Shown here in pieces: positions 24,937 through 33,047 of a DNA stretch of 64,000 nt. Each line of letters opens with the position of its first letter. The stretch's first letter is position 1. The notes beneath the pieces were generated by a model. That model was not told the DNA's origin and did not search any database. It worked only from the letters and a program-made list of their open reading frames with translations. The translations under genes and the position numbers were made by a program. Source of the DNA: a virus; the IMG/VR virus record IMGVR_UViG_3300028920_000002, positions 62,001 through 126,000 of that record, one strand, 5' to 3'.

Positions 24937-25638
24937 TCACGCTTGAGCGCGGTCGTTGCGGTAGCGCCGCCGTCCAGCGGGCTTCTTGCGTCGGTAGGAG
25001 CTGTAGTGCCGCTTCGAGCTCGCCGGGCGGAAGACGCGCAGCCGACCGCCGGGCCACGCCACCACGAGCACCGGCACATCCGTATGCTCCGCTGGCTCAC
25101 GGTGCACTCGCAGACTTGAGCCTGGGTACATCTTCACTAGCCAGTGGCAGACGTTGCCCTCCACGCCGTGGTAACCGAAGTGGCCCGTGGACTCACTGAG
25201 GTCGGTGTTCCGCACCAACTCTACACCGGGGTTGTTGGAGAGGTCATGGTAATCACGCTCGATGCGTGGGCCCATGCGCGGGTGCTCCACCAGCTTCTCG
25301 GTGTAGGTGTTCGCTCTCAGGAACACCTTGCCACCGGGCGGGGCCGGGATGGCGATGTGCACCAGAGCGAGCGGGTCACTCTGCCGCGCTTCACGCTTCA
25401 TCGACACCAGGCGGAACGGACCTCGGTCAGCAATACGTGCATAGGGCAGATGTAAGTCCTTACCCTCGGCGTACTTCTCGAAGTCCTCTACCAGCTGACC
25501 ACCAGCCATCAGAAAGCGGTCGGCGATGTAGACACCTACGCCGGCGTCGCCATCACAGATGCGGAGGAATCTCGTATGCGGCTCCGGCTCATCCTCGCGG
25601 AGAGTCGGGTAGTCTTCCGTCACCAAGTAGCACTTCAT
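24937..25638 (-). CDS. Hypothetical protein with basic tail, 233 aa
   Basis: ATG 25638, RBS AGAGGAG, downstream of a GGGATAA promoter. A beta-rich body (about 1-205) with a HWLVKMYPG segment is followed by a 25-residue Arg/Lys/Tyr tail. No motif identifies it. The strong promoter and monocistronic layout suggest a needed product in quantity. Confidence 0.7.
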   Translation of the reverse strand: MKCYLVTEDYPTLREDEPEPHTRFLRICDGDAGVGVYIADRFLMAGGQLVEDFEKYAEGKDLHLPYARIADRGPFRLVSMKREARQSDPLALVHIAIPAPPGGKVFLRANTYTEKLVEHPRMGPRIERDYHDLSNNPGVELVRNTDLSESTGHFGYHGVEGNVCHWLVKMYPGSSLRVHREPAEHTDVPVLVVAWPGGRLRVFRPASSKRHYSSYRRKKPAGRRRYRNDRAQA

Positions 25639-25680
25639 GGTGTCTCCTCTCGTTCTGGGAACGTGGTTCCCACCAGGATT

Positions 25681-25688
25681 CTTATCCC
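25681..25688 (-). promoter_or_regulatory. GGGATAA-type promoter, minus strand
   Basis: Minus strand reads CCAAAA, 14 nt, GGGATAAGA, then CCTGGTGGGA. A short inverted repeat (GGGAACCACGTTCCC) lies between it and the start at 25638 and may be an operator or leader hairpin. Confidence 0.7.
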
Positions 25689-25708
25689 GTATTCGAGAGG
25701 AGTTTTGG

Positions 25709-25969
25709 TTATGCTGCCGCGGGACGAAGTGCTCCCTCAACTGCATTGACCGCGAAGGACAAAGCAGTCTGGACATCTTCAGTGCTCGCGTCGATGCCCT
25801 TCAGGACACCCAGAGCGACCTCAGCCCCTGCCGGGCTCGAGACCTCAAGCCCACGCAGTTGCTGGGCCTCCTTGGTGTGCCCTGAACGCGCGAGCACGTC
25901 ACGGCACAGCTCAACGCTGATGGTGGCGTTCTCGTAGTTCACTGGGTTCACCTGAGGGATGAGGTACAT
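25709..25969 (-). CDS. Hypothetical protein, 86 aa
   Basis: ATG 25969 without a clear RBS; a GTAAAT box lies 4 nt upstream, so it may be leaderless. Mostly helical (Ala/Glu/Val). No family recognised. The 170 bp upstream are AT-rich relative to the rest of the window. Confidence 0.55.
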   Translation of the reverse strand: MYLIPQVNPVNYENATISVELCRDVLARSGHTKEAQQLRGLEVSSPAGAEVALGVLKGIDASTEDVQTALSFAVNAVEGALRPAAA

Positions 25970-26096
25970 CTCTATTTACAATTTGGTTCTTCTTCCGTGT
26001 ACTTGCAAGAGAAAATCGTCATTGTACTTCAACGGTCAAGTGAACAATCGATGAAGTAATTGGGGCTAGAAGAAGAAAACTCTAGTGTTCACAAGA

Positions 26097-26128
26097 CCTT
26101 GCGCGGGGCGCCCCACGTTGGGACGCCC
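26097..26128. terminator. Terminator hairpin downstream of 26142 gene
   Basis: CGGGGCGcCCC / GGGaCGCCCCG stem (10 pairs with one mismatch) and a 5-nt loop, 15 nt past the stop of the minus-strand gene at 26142. Confidence 0.7.
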
Positions 26129-26141
26129 CGGCACAGTCCGG

Positions 26142-26555
26142 TCACGGCAGCGGGAACGGCAGCACCTTCTTGGCGATGAAGATGAGCGCCACGCCGGCGA
26201 TGGTCATCGCGCCAGCGTTGCACAGCACATCGACGGACCGATGGCCCGCGGCGCGCAGCGCGACTCTCGTCCTGCTCTCGGTCTCGGTGACCGGAGCGGG
26301 GGTGGGTGCAGGCGCGCTCTGAATCGGGGCGCCGTTGCCGGGCTGGGGATTGGTCTGGGTTGCGTCGCTCATGATTCTCTCCTCTGCAGAGTGTGGGCTC
26401 TTTGCCCTTCCACTCTTCTTATCCCGCTTCCTGCGCGGTTTTTGCTCTGGCTGGGGAAGCGCGTAGCCAGCATCTGACAGGGTGTACGTGAGCGGGCGCT
26501 TCTCGGGGTTCCGCTCGTACGTCTTCTTCGACTCTCGTTCTTGAATCTCCGGCAC
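26142..26555 (-). CDS. Pro-rich protein with C-terminal membrane span; nested in-frame short form
   Basis: GTG 26555 behind GGAG and a GGGATAA promoter gives 137 aa. Inside it, without a stop, are a second GGGATAA promoter (26419-26425) and ATG 26372 with RBS AGGAGAG, giving a 76-aa C-terminal product. The short form is a Pro/Ala/Thr-rich segment plus one membrane span near the C-terminus (AGAMTIAGVALIFIAKKVL). The long form adds a charged, Lys/Arg-rich domain. Two isoforms from one frame, or a fusion of two former genes, would explain this. A single-span holin-like or membrane-targeting role is only a guess. Confidence 0.6.
   Translation of the reverse strand: MPEIQERESKKTYERNPEKRPLTYTLSDAGYALPQPEQKPRRKRDKKSGRAKSPHSAEERIMSDATQTNPQPGNGAPIQSAPAPTPAPVTETESRTRVALRAAGHRSVDVLCNAGAMTIAGVALIFIAKKVLPFPLP
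26419..26425 (-). promoter_or_regulatory. GGGATAA-type promoter inside a coding frame, minus strand
   Basis: Minus strand: GCAAAAA, 13 nt, GGGATAAGA, then AGTGGA. It is read through in frame by the longer gene starting at 26555. Confidence 0.75.
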
Positions 26556-26582
26556 CGGGTCTCCTTTCCGCGTCCACTTTTG

Positions 26583-26589
26583 TTATCCC
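26583..26589 (-). promoter_or_regulatory. GGGATAA-type promoter, minus strand
   Basis: Minus strand: GCAAA, 15 nt, GGGATAACA, then AAGTGGA; RBS AAAGGAG and GTG 26555 follow. Confidence 0.75.
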
Positions 26590-26722
26590 TTCAACCGGAC
26601 GAAGTTTGCGGGAGGGGCGAGCCACAAGAGGGACCGGCAAGCCACACAGTGGCGAACGAGCACTCTGCTCCGCCGGCAGGACCAGCGGTGGAAAGGAGGT
26701 GTGACTCACCCCTCCAGAACTG

Positions 26723-26729
26723 TTATCCC
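26723..26729 (-). promoter_or_regulatory. GGGATAA-type promoter, minus strand
   Basis: Minus strand: GCAAA, 15 nt, GGGATAACA, then TCTGGAGGGGTGAG. The GTG just downstream opens a frame to 26419 of doubtful coding quality (see rejected list), so this promoter may drive an untranslated leader or a very small peptide. Confidence 0.7.
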
Positions 26730-26762
26730 CACTTCCCTGCTAGCTTTGCGGGGTGGGTCCCG

Positions 26763-26771
26763 TGGTAGAGT
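26763..26771 (+). promoter_or_regulatory. Extended -10 box, leaderless-type promoter
   Basis: TGGTAGAGT, 9 nt before ATG 26781, no Shine-Dalgarno. Would drive the tape-measure gene. Confidence 0.5.
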
Positions 26772-26780
26772 TGAGTGGTC

Positions 26781-29700
26781 ATGGTGATGACATCCACCGA
26801 GATTGCTGCGCTCAACGCGGGCTTCCAGCAGCAGACTATGGCCGGCATGCAGCACGCTGGGATGATTAGTCAGTACGCTGCGACGAGAGACCCATCTCAA
26901 GGGGCGGACCAACTGGCGGGCAACATAGTCAACCGAACTGCAGCCATCGGAGCTCCGATGGCTGGACTCGGTATGATGCTGGCCGGGGTAGACCCCATTA
27001 GCATGGGCATCAAAGGCGGCATGGGCGCTGCCGCCATGGGTGCTAGTGGATTCGGAATTGGTGCTGCTGCGCTGGGTGGTGCTGCCGCGGTAGGTGTTCC
27101 GATGATGGCCGCCCAATATGCCGGTGGTCAGATGATGACCGGTATGCAGCAGCAGCAGATGCTGCAAAGCACCATGCGTCAGTACTACCGAGAGCCGAAT
27201 ATGTACGGCCAACTCGGTCCTACTCGAGGTCAGGTGGGGGACATGGGCGCAAGCATGCGCATGATGTCTCAGCAGCGTGGCCCTGGTGGTGAATTCACCA
27301 GTATGGAAGAGCTAGGTCGCCTGGCTGCCAACATGGGTCGGATGGGACTCGACCAGGGCGTGCGCAACGCCAAGGACTTCAACGAGCAGTTCCAGAAGAT
27401 GCTCAAGGCGGTGAAGCAAGTAGCCACCGACCTTGGTACTTCGCTGGAGCAGGCGCAGCAGACCATGGCGTCCATGCGCGCTGCCGGCGTACTTGAGCGT
27501 GGTGGCCAAGTACGCATGGCCGCACAGATGCGGCAGGGGGCCTTGGCGGGAGGCATCGCTACCTCAGAGATTGCGGGCATGGCGATGGTCGGCTCGCAAA
27601 TCTCGAGGATGATTGGTGGGAGGGGAGCCGCTGGTGCAGAAGCGGGCGCCTCTTTGATGACCGACATCGGCGCCGCCCAGCGGGTAGGAGCGTTGAGCGA
27701 AGAGCAAATCTACAACGCTACCGGCCTCACCGGCGCCGAAGGGCGAAGGGCCCTGGCTACCGGGATGATGCAGAATACTGCTCGCTTCCTCAAAGGAGGA
27801 CTGGGCCGGCGCTTCTTGGCATCGGTAGCCGGAGAGAACGGTCAGGTCAACCAAGAGGACATTGATGAGTATCTGGCTGGCGGCGTTGGTACTGGACGCA
27901 CGATGCAGATGGCCGCCCGCAACCTCGGTCGTGTGGGCAGGGCGGGTTTCATCCGAAATGAAGGCAGGTATCGTGGAGAGGCCATGCGCGCCCTGCGTGG
28001 CCAGGGCTCAGCCCTGGTTCTTCGTAGCTGGATGAATCAGCGCGGCATGAACGTCGATGACATGGACGACCGCTCCATGATTTGGATGAAGCGGCGTACT
28101 GGCATGGACTACGAGCAGCTAGAGGCAGCGATGAGTCTGCTGCGCAACCAGACACGCATCTCCATGCGCCGAGAGATGTCTGCGGAGCAAGACCAGAACG
28201 TCCAACGGTTGAATCGTCAGCGCCAGCAGCGCGGTGTTCAGGGAGTCAAGAGGCAGGTAGAAGATTTTCGGGCCAAGGTACAGGGCACGCTTCAACAGAT
28301 GGGCGCTGACTTGTATGAGGGCGCGTCAGAGCTGACTGAGGCGTTCATCAACAAGTTGACCGACAACTACGTCACTTCGATGAACCGCGACGTGACGGAG
28401 ATAGCCAGGGAGCTGCGAGTTGGTGGGGCGGCAGCTCGCCAAGGAGCTCTTGGAGAATTGGGTGTTGGACCTCAAGGTGGCATCCTTGGCTTTAAGCGCG
28501 GGGCTACGCTTGGAGTGGGTACGACTGGTCAGATGGGCATGCGTCAGTTGTACGGTGAAGGACTCACGGGTGGTTACGCAGGGGTGCAAGCTCGCAACCA
28601 ACGGGTCTTCTCTGACGTTGACCGTGCTGGGTTTGCTGGGTCGGATATCGATACCGGCAGCATGGCGAGCGTTCGTAAGGGCTTGCTCGAGTACAACCAG
28701 GTCCAAGACTCCTTCTTCACTGAGCGACACCAGAGTGCACGAGACCTCGGCAAGAAGTACGAGCTGGAGTTCAAGGCGGCTATCGGGTCCCGGGAGATTC
28801 GTGGGCAGCGCATGAATCGTGTGCGCTCATTTCAGTGGTGGCTCTCGGAAAAAGCCAAGACGGACAAGGATGCTGCTGCGCTCTATTCGCAGATACAGGG
28901 TGGTGGAATTGAGGGTAAGAAGAGGGCGGCTGCTATCTATGGAGAGCTTGCTCGTGGTGCCAACGCAGGCGCTGAAGCGCAATTCATGGGCACTCCCACC
29001 CTTGAGGGCATCTATGGTGGAGGAGCATTCCTCACCACGGGACAACGTGAACGGGCGGTCGGTGGCGCGTTTCTTCAGGGACGCCAACTTCGGGAAACCG
29101 TAGTCGAGGCCGAGACCCGAGGGCGCGTAGAAGACGTAGCTGGCGCCTTGGGGGGCGCGGCCGGTACGGTGGCGGAGATTGCCGGTTTCGGCCTGGTCAG
29201 TGCTAGGGAGGGTAAGGAGTTTGGTCAGCGTGTTGCTGATTGGCTCACACCAACAGTGGCCAAGGTCGCCGGTGTTGAGGGGGCGGTCGGTATTACTGGT
29301 CGTGACCGTGCGGCTGTAGGCCGCTTCATGGAGGGTGAGCGCGGTCAGGAGATGATGCGCGCCATGCTGAGCGAGGACCACGCTGTTCGTCGAGCAGCTA
29401 TGGGCCAAGCTGCCACGCGTTTCATGGAGCTGGGTCAACGGATGGAGAAGGCCGGTCTAGGAGGGCTCACACAAGAGGAGCGTACTCAGTACCTGGCTAC
29501 TCAAGGAATGCTGGCGGGCTCGCAGTATGCTGAGATGTTGTCAGAGTATGGCGTGACTTCCCTGGACCAACTATCCGAAGCGGACCGTGAAATCGCTGAG
29601 GGTAGGTTGAAAGAGATTGCCACACGTTGGGGTATGGGAGACCCCAAAGCTGTGGTCAATGCACACGCCACAATGGGCGCAAGTCTCACCAGAGCACAGT

Positions 29701-30587
29701 ACGAGAAGCGTAAGGCGTATTTTGGTCAGGAAGGTAGGCGAGCTAGGGGCTTGATGACGGTGCTCAAGACTAGCGGAGTGGTGAACGAGTATGGCGTACC
29801 CCAAGGAGAGCTGTCCGAGAAGTTGAAGGGCGTCAAGGGTCAGCGCGGAGCTGAGCTGGCAGGCAGGTTCCTGAAGGGGATGTTTGGGGCTACAGCGGCT
29901 AGGGGTCAGATGACTGGACTCTCTCCGCAACAGGACCTACAAGCGCTGATGACTGCTGAGCAGGACACTGGTTCGGCGATGCAGGCTCTGCAGCAGATGA
30001 CGGTTGCTCAGCAGCGGCAGATGGCGGAGCAGCTGAAAGGCGTGCCTGGAGCACAGGATGTACGCAAGCAGGTACTTAGGCAGACTGCGGCTACTCAACG
30101 CATCGAGAAGGCCAGAGGAGGTCGTTGGGGGCAGGTGAAGGCCATGTTGGGTGTGGCCGGAGTATCTGCACAAGATTTGAAGGAGGCTGGACTTACCAAA
30201 GAGAAGTGGTCGAAGATGAACGCGGAGGAGGAAGTCCGCGCTCTGGCCGCTGCGGCGGGAATCGACCCGACAGATGAAAAGGCCATGGGCTCACTCCGCG
30301 AAGGAGTCATGTCACTCCGTCAGGGCGGACAGGCAGGGCGCGGTGCTGCAGCTACCGCTGGTCTCGACTTGGCGGCGATGGGGGCCTCGAAGGAGGCGCA
30401 AGAAAAGAGGGATGCGCAAAACCGAGCGGCACAGCAGAATGACCCCAGCTACCGTGCGTTGGTCGACATCAAGGGTGCCATCGAGAACCTGCCCGGCAAT
30501 ATTGCTGCAGCGATGCCAGTGCAGGGCGAAGGCGCCGAGCCGTCGAATCCCCCGGGTGCCCACGGTACTAGGACGACTGGGCCATGA
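26781..30587 (+). CDS. Probable tape measure protein, 1268 aa
   Basis: ATG 26781, or ATG 26787, 9-15 nt behind an extended -10 box. The N-terminal 120 residues are Met/Gly/Ala-rich with two or three hydrophobic stretches; the rest is long, helical and rich in Gln, Arg, Glu and Ala without Cys or Trp clusters. The C-terminus carries a short LVDIKGAIENLPGNI helix of the kind that ends many tape measure proteins. Length, composition and position before the baseplate-like genes support the call. At 0.15 nm per residue it would set a tail of about 190 nm. Confidence 0.7.
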   Translation: MVMTSTEIAALNAGFQQQTMAGMQHAGMISQYAATRDPSQGADQLAGNIVNRTAAIGAPMAGLGMMLAGVDPISMGIKGGMGAAAMGASGFGIGAAALGGAAAVGVPMMAAQYAGGQMMTGMQQQQMLQSTMRQYYREPNMYGQLGPTRGQVGDMGASMRMMSQQRGPGGEFTSMEELGRLAANMGRMGLDQGVRNAKDFNEQFQKMLKAVKQVATDLGTSLEQAQQTMASMRAAGVLERGGQVRMAAQMRQGALAGGIATSEIAGMAMVGSQISRMIGGRGAAGAEAGASLMTDIGAAQRVGALSEEQIYNATGLTGAEGRRALATGMMQNTARFLKGGLGRRFLASVAGENGQVNQEDIDEYLAGGVGTGRTMQMAARNLGRVGRAGFIRNEGRYRGEAMRALRGQGSALVLRSWMNQRGMNVDDMDDRSMIWMKRRTGMDYEQLEAAMSLLRNQTRISMRREMSAEQDQNVQRLNRQRQQRGVQGVKRQVEDFRAKVQGTLQQMGADLYEGASELTEAFINKLTDNYVTSMNRDVTEIARELRVGGAAARQGALGELGVGPQGGILGFKRGATLGVGTTGQMGMRQLYGEGLTGGYAGVQARNQRVFSDVDRAGFAGSDIDTGSMASVRKGLLEYNQVQDSFFTERHQSARDLGKKYELEFKAAIGSREIRGQRMNRVRSFQWWLSEKAKTDKDAAALYSQIQGGGIEGKKRAAAIYGELARGANAGAEAQFMGTPTLEGIYGGGAFLTTGQRERAVGGAFLQGRQLRETVVEAETRGRVEDVAGALGGAAGTVAEIAGFGLVSAREGKEFGQRVADWLTPTVAKVAGVEGAVGITGRDRAAVGRFMEGERGQEMMRAMLSEDHAVRRAAMGQAATRFMELGQRMEKAGLGGLTQEERTQYLATQGMLAGSQYAEMLSEYGVTSLDQLSEADREIAEGRLKEIATRWGMGDPKAVVNAHATMGASLTRAQYEKRKAYFGQEGRRARGLMTVLKTSGVVNEYGVPQGELSEKLKGVKGQRGAELAGRFLKGMFGATAARGQMTGLSPQQDLQALMTAEQDTGSAMQALQQMTVAQQRQMAEQLKGVPGAQDVRKQVLRQTAATQRIEKARGGRWGQVKAMLGVAGVSAQDLKEAGLTKEKWSKMNAEEEVRALAAAAGIDPTDEKAMGSLREGVMSLRQGGQAGRGAAATAGLDLAAMGASKEAQEKRDAQNRAAQQNDPSYRALVDIKGAIENLPGNIAAAMPVQGEGAEPSNPPGAHGTRTTGP

Positions 30588-30853
30588 AGTCACTCATCTA
30601 TCAGGGCGTGACGCCTCTCGTTGAACCTTCTGGTTGTGGGGCCATTCCCTGCCGAACCGAGGTTCCCATTCGCATCAAGCGTGGGAGTCGAGTGTACAAT
30701 TTCATACTCCGGGACAAGGTGATTCCAGAGGACCCTTACCTCATCCTGGTGAAAGCCATCGCCTTCTCCATTCAGCAGCGTGAACCGTACGTGGGTAGGC
30801 CCCCGGACCGAGGTGTGCGAGACTTCCTCATCAAGAACACGGTGATTATCTGA
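30584..30853 (+). CDS. Small tail-module protein, 89 aa
   Basis: ATG 30584 (ATGA overlap with the tape measure stop). Beta-rich with a basic patch (RIKRGSRVYNF). Position suggests a baseplate or tail-tube-associated component. Family not recognised. Confidence 0.6.
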   Translation: MKSLIYQGVTPLVEPSGCGAIPCRTEVPIRIKRGSRVYNFILRDKVIPEDPYLILVKAIAFSIQQREPYVGRPPDRGVRDFLIKNTVII

Positions 30854-31008
30854 TGGACCGGTTCTGGGACAAGGTTTCGCTTCTACGTAAGCACTTCAAG
30901 CAGGGTCGCCGAAAGGCCGATTTGGCACGTGAGTATGGCCTCAGCCGTACTACTGTAGGCCGTATCGTGAGCGGAAAGCTCTGGCCTCACGTGGAAGGTA
31001 GGGTGTAG
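30853..31008 (+). CDS. Small helix-turn-helix protein, 51 aa
   Basis: ATG 30853 (TGATG overlap). Residues 17-45 (RRKADLAREYGLSRTTVGRIVSGKLW) form a resolvase/Hin-type helix-turn-helix. Too short for anything but a DNA-binding unit. Finding it between tail genes is odd; it may regulate the late module or be a domesticated remnant. Confidence 0.65.
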   Translation: MDRFWDKVSLLRKHFKQGRRKADLAREYGLSRTTVGRIVSGKLWPHVEGRV

Positions 31009-31166
31009 CCATCGCCGTCTTCATCGAGCTCACCACCAACCCTGTAGAGCAGAACTACAGCAAGAACATCGACAAGCATCGTGCCGGCGGTCGTAGCTCT
31101 CGTGCTGGCAAGCAGGTCGCCCGGCGTCCACACCGAGGTATCGAAATCAAGGAAGACACCTACGCC

Positions 31167-33047
31167 ATGCTCAAGGTCATCACGGCCAGTGGCGAGGACA
31201 TTCCATTAGTCGATTCGAGCTCGTTCTTGGGGACCACGACTGGTGGCTACTCCAACTTCCTACTGCAGCAGGTGGTGGAGTCTCGGATGGAGCGGCATCA
31301 AATCATCGAGACCTTTGGGGCCTCGTACGTGTTCTTCTTCGGAGAGTCCCCACGCTTCCTGGATTGCGCATCCATCATTCTCAACACACACGACTTCAAC
31401 TGGCGTGCAGAGTGGTGGACCAACTACAACACCTACCTGCGTGGTACTCGGTTGGTAGAGATGGGTGCGCGCTGCTACTTGTTCTACGACGACAACATCA
31501 TCGAGGGCTACATCGTGCAGGCATCCGCCACCGAGCAGGCGGGCATGCCGTACCACATCAATCTGAACTTCCGCTTCTTCGTCACCAACTGCAGCAACCT
31601 CTCGATGGAGGGCAATATCGGCGAGTTCCCCATCCGCTCGAGCGTGGTGCTCCCGGACGGGGTGGAGCTCGGCAGTGGGGACGCTTGGCGCCGCATCATC
31701 AACGCGTATCGAGGTGAGGCTGCGTCGGCATTGGCTGGTCGAGAGGCCAGCCGACGTATGGCAGAAGCAGCGCGTACCAAGGCAGAGAGTGAGAAGACTG
31801 GCCTGTTTGGCCTACCTGCTCCTACGAAACTCGGGGCGCCAACCAGGCAGAGCCTGACTAGTATCATCCGTGAAGCCGGTCCTACTTTCTCTGCTGACCC
31901 TTCGGTGCTAGCCGGCTTGGGAGCAGGGCCCGGCATCCTGGTGGACCCAGCTAACCCGGCCAACCCGATGATGAGCATCCCGCGGGATGGCAAGCCCCTG
32001 CGCGGCTACATCGCGGAGAACTACGACGAATACACCGGCCTCGGCTATGCGCTCACCTACGCCTCCTTCGCTCCCGGAGCCAATCGCCCACCGCTGTTCA
32101 TGCAATCCCATCTCACCAGGGACCTGCAGGAGTCGGACGACGCGTTCCGGCAGGCCATTGAGGCCCTCACCTGCTTCGGAGCCAACATCAACGGCCCGGA
32201 GCCGCTCATCAGCCTGGGTCTCGGTCCCAACTTCTTGCGTGGAGGCAAGCTGGACGCCGCCAGCTTCAGGGCGATGGCCCTAGACCCTACCGGCTACTCC
32301 ACCGCCAAGGAGCTGCTGTACGAGCCACTGAAGGGGCAGTATGAGCGCACACAGGATTGGTGGAACAGCGGTCGGGCCGCCGAGCAGTTTGACCGCTCTC
32401 AGCGACGCTTCGAGGAGGGAGCCAGCCGCTTCGGGGACGCCATCCTGCGGGCCCACGACCCATTGGGGGTGGTCTATGGCGGGCGCCAGCCTCAAGAAGA
32501 GAACCTGGTCACCAACTCCCGTTACACCGAGGGCGCCGGCGACCCGCTGTACGGCTACCCGAGCGACTTCGCTGAGGGTCCTGGCTACGGACAGACCGGC
32601 TTCGGCAACTTCGGCGGAATCAGCTTCGGTTCCGGCTCGAGTACGGGGGACCCGGGCTTCAAAGACCCGAACAAGTTCACCTTCGCCGGAGTGGCAGATG
32701 AGCGTGATGCCTTCGACCGCTTCCTGCTGCCGCAAGATGATGGTACCTCGCTCAGCGGGCGTAATCGAGACCGTCGTGGCTTCAACTCTGGCGGTGCCTC
32801 CTTCGAGATTGGAGGGGAGATGAGCGCCTTCTCCCTCATCTCCGTAGATGGCATTCTCACTCCTGAAGGCGACGCGCGTAGCCAGGTCGACGCCATTCGT
32901 GAGCGCCAGGAGGCGCAGAAGTTCGGATTCTCCGTGGACAATCCGTTCGGCGTGCAGTGTCCTACTCCACCAGGCACCGTCAGCTTTAGCGATAGCACTG
33001 GCACAGATAGTAGCTATTCAGATGGCTTCAGCCATTCATTCCCATGA
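31167..33047 (+). CDS. Probable baseplate protein, 626 aa or longer
   Basis: ATG 31167 is the first standard start, but the frame is open and protein-like from 31002 (in-frame stop at 30999). The 50 codons upstream (FIELTTNPVEQNY onwards) read as genuine protein with no ATG, GTG or TTG. A GGAAGG lies at 30993-30998, so ATC 31011 may be the true start. Residues 1-160 are beta-rich and Tyr/Trp/Phe-rich; 190-420 helical; the C-terminal 200 are Gly/Ser/Asp-rich and flexible. Position after the tape measure and before the hub-like protein supports a baseplate role. Confidence 0.65.
   Translation: MLKVITASGEDIPLVDSSSFLGTTTGGYSNFLLQQVVESRMERHQIIETFGASYVFFFGESPRFLDCASIILNTHDFNWRAEWWTNYNTYLRGTRLVEMGARCYLFYDDNIIEGYIVQASATEQAGMPYHINLNFRFFVTNCSNLSMEGNIGEFPIRSSVVLPDGVELGSGDAWRRIINAYRGEAASALAGREASRRMAEAARTKAESEKTGLFGLPAPTKLGAPTRQSLTSIIREAGPTFSADPSVLAGLGAGPGILVDPANPANPMMSIPRDGKPLRGYIAENYDEYTGLGYALTYASFAPGANRPPLFMQSHLTRDLQESDDAFRQAIEALTCFGANINGPEPLISLGLGPNFLRGGKLDAASFRAMALDPTGYSTAKELLYEPLKGQYERTQDWWNSGRAAEQFDRSQRRFEEGASRFGDAILRAHDPLGVVYGGRQPQEENLVTNSRYTEGAGDPLYGYPSDFAEGPGYGQTGFGNFGGISFGSGSSTGDPGFKDPNKFTFAGVADERDAFDRFLLPQDDGTSLSGRNRDRRGFNSGGASFEIGGEMSAFSLISVDGILTPEGDARSQVDAIRERQEAQKFGFSVDNPFGVQCPTPPGTVSFSDSTGTDSSYSDGFSHSFP

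Noticed and set aside
26419-26709. Minus-strand gene starting at GTG 26709 with a good RBS
   Set aside because: Its second half is Arg/Pro/Ala-rich shadow sequence of the 26555 gene and it runs through a promoter element; coding quality is poor.
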